7,791 bases of DNA from Pseudomonadota bacterium (GTDB lineage: Bacteria > Pseudomonadota > Gammaproteobacteria > Burkholderiales > Burkholderiaceae_D): assembly GCA_023409175.1 (NCBI GenBank), contig JAEYIG010000207.1, positions 1 to 7,791 on the forward strand, in the 5' to 3' direction. A program made the translations under genes and the position numbers. The notes below the pieces were generated by a model. The model had not been told where the DNA came from and did no database searches. It was given only the letters and a program-made list of their open reading frames with translations. Below are positions 7,328 to 7,791 of the stretch, piece after piece; within the stretch, counting starts at the first letter, position 1, and each line of letters opens with the position of its first letter.

Positions 7328-7386
7328 AAATAATGGGTTGGGCTATTGTTGCGCTACCAGCGCATGATTTAGCCCTTCCATTATTT
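7328..7386. other. Long three-helix stem-loop downstream of fhs
   Basis: Three stacked helices are visible: AAATAATGG (7328-7336) with CCATTATTT (7378-7386), GGGCTA (7340-7345) with TAGCCC (7370-7375), and TGCGCT (7350-7355) with AGCGCA (7359-7364) closing a 3-nt loop. All 21 pairs are Watson-Crick, separated by small internal loops. It begins 36 nt after the fhs stop. On the plus strand only a weak T-rich tail follows; on the minus strand the exit is more T-rich (ATTATTTTTATTT). It may terminate or protect the fhs transcript, or be a dispersed palindromic repeat. Confidence 0.7.
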
Positions 7387-7407
7387 GCATTACACAATTA
7401 AAGAAGG

Positions 7408-7513
7408 CTGAACCTGTTTCGACATTCGATATCAGGTTTTGATAAAACCGCCCTCCGATACGCTGTCTATCAGACAGTGTTTAAGTAAACCTTTTGTTAC
7501 CGGCAAGGTTCAG
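7408..7513 (+). ncRNA. Candidate structured RNA element with alternative folds (unclassified)
   Basis: CTGAACCT (7408-7415) and AGGTTCAG (7506-7513) are perfectly complementary and enclose two compact hairpins: GGTTTT/AAAACC with loop GAT (7435-7449), and ACGCTGTCT/AGACAGTGT with loop ATC (7460-7480, one G-U pair). Alternative pairings exclude this fold: AACCTG (7411-7416) with CAGGTT (7433-7438), and AACCTT (7488-7493) with AAGGTT (7505-7510). A closing helix with branched hairpins and competing helices resembles a cis-regulatory RNA. I do not recognise any known riboswitch core in it. Strand is assumed from the flanking genes. It may simply be a degenerate repeat. Confidence 0.3.
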
Positions 7514-7515
7514 AA

Positions 7516-7587
7516 ATGATGGGCATGGGTTTTCTCATATGTACGAGAACTTCATACATAAAAAACGAAAAATATATTAAAAATTAG
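7516..7587 (+). CDS. Possible 23-codon small ORF between fhs and panE
   Basis: An ATG-initiated frame of 23 codons (MMGMGFLIC then a Lys/Asn-rich end) stops at TAG 7585-7587. AAGG (7505-7508) lies seven bases upstream and would serve as ribosome binding site, and those same bases are the 3' arm of the helices at 7408-7513. The peptide resembles nothing I know. A chance frame is the likelier explanation; it is listed because of its coupling to the structured element. Confidence 0.12.
   Translation: MMGMGFLICTRTSYIKNEKYIKN
7551..7578 (+). promoter_or_regulatory. Candidate promoter of the panE-type gene
   Basis: TTCATA (7551-7556, 4/6) is followed after 16 bp by TATATT (7573-7578, 5/6) in an AT-rich stretch. 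Transcription would start near 7585 and give a leader of about 100 nt. A second TATATT at 7667-7672 is too close to the start codon to be likely. Confidence 0.3.
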
Positions 7588-7597
7588 TAAACGGCAT

Positions 7598-7650
7598 TAT
7601 CGAAAAAGTGTGCTTTTGCCACCTGACCTTAAAAGAAAAAACTTTCGATA
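7598..7650 (+). other. Nested hairpin in the probable panE 5' leader
   Basis: TATCGAAA (7598-7605) and TTTCGATA (7643-7650) are perfect complements. They enclose an A-rich internal loop and an inner helix, CTTTT (7613-7617) with AAAAG (7631-7635), capped by a 13-nt loop. The structure ends 26 nt before the Shine-Dalgarno at 7677-7681. It is AT-rich, so stability is modest; a regulatory role is only a possibility. Confidence 0.3.
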
Positions 7651-7687
7651 TCCGCGAAGCTGGAACTATATTTAAAAGGGAAAGAAC

Positions 7688-7791
7688 ATGAAAATTGCGA
7701 TCATAGGAGCCGGAGCGATAGGAGGCTACGTAGGGGTAAAGCTGGCGTTAGCGGGAGAAGACGTCACCTTCATCGTAAGGGGAGCCAACCT
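7688..7791 (+). CDS. panE: 2-dehydropantoate 2-reductase (ketopantoate reductase), N-terminal part
   Basis: Only the first 34 codons and two bases lie in the window. They encode the Rossmann-fold start typical of the PanE/ApbA family: [16 protein letters not shown] with the dinucleotide motif GxGxxG at residues 7-12, a helix, then the second strand ending in Arg31, the position that contacts the NADPH 2'-phosphate in E. coli PanE. The family reduces 2-dehydropantoate to pantoate with NADPH for pantothenate and CoA synthesis. Paralogues of unproved specificity are common in Burkholderiales, so the symbol is provisional. The start is well supported: AGGGA (7677-7681) lies six bases upstream of the ATG. 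The gene is 395 nt from fhs with structured RNA between, so co-transcription is doubtful. Confidence 0.85.
   Translation, partial: MKIAIIGAGAIGGYVGVKLALAGEDVTFIVRGAN

Noticed and set aside
7337..7378. Possible integron attC-like site, because GTTGGGC opens the inner part of the long hairpin
   Set aside because: attC sites need RYYYAAC on the left and GTTRRRY on the right of the folded site; here the order is reversed and the right side reads GCCCTTC. No integrase or gene cassette is present.
7293..7687. tRNA, 6S RNA or tmRNA gene in the fhs-panE gap
   Set aside because: The GGTTCAG at 7507-7513 recalls a T-arm, but no acceptor stem, anticodon arm or CCA context fits. There is no 6S-like central bubble and no tmRNA tag reading frame.

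Overview
The window looks like core chromosome of a betaproteobacterium of the order Burkholderiales, most likely family Oxalobacteraceae. An Oxalobacter-type species would fit. The grounds are the protein sequences themselves: an RppH with a long polar tail next to a CNP1-like secreted protein, a ProRS of the bacterial type with an inserted editing domain, an alanine/lysine-rich SWIB protein, and an Ffh close to proteobacterial ones. Base composition is moderate (roughly half GC by eye). The species is inferred, not proven. I see no transposase, integrase, phage gene, CRISPR array, tRNA or rRNA.

Layout: on the minus strand at the left edge, rppH (567-1172) is followed after 22 nt by a CNP1-like exported protein (1-544, cut by the window edge). 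Divergent from them is proS (1366-3105). proS converges on a minus-strand gene for a histone-H1-like/SWIB fusion protein (3321-3707), and a perfect bidirectional intrinsic terminator (3167-3196) lies between. Next on the minus strand is ffh (3933-5297), which has its own terminator overlapping its stop codon. A 321-nt divergent region separates ffh from fhs, the formate-tetrahydrofolate ligase gene (5619-7292, plus strand). A 395-nt gap rich in predicted RNA structure follows, and then the first 34 codons of a ketopantoate-reductase (panE-type) gene (7688 to the right edge).

The genes are mostly housekeeping: mRNA 5'-end processing (RppH), prolyl-tRNA charging (ProS), co-translational membrane targeting (Ffh), one-carbon supply from formate (Fhs) and possibly pantothenate/CoA synthesis (PanE-like). 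They are largely single-gene units with their own promoters and terminators. Only rppH and the CNP1-like gene look like an operon.

No obvious new multi-gene system is present. The parts most worth a second look are non-coding. The fhs-panE gap holds a 59-nt three-helix hairpin, then a branched fold closed by an 8-bp helix with mutually exclusive alternative pairings, then a hairpin in the likely panE leader. The ffh-fhs gap has a terminator-like hairpin directly behind a tiny ORF with a good Shine-Dalgarno, just upstream of the fhs promoter. All RNA structures were found by eye and have no covariation support here.
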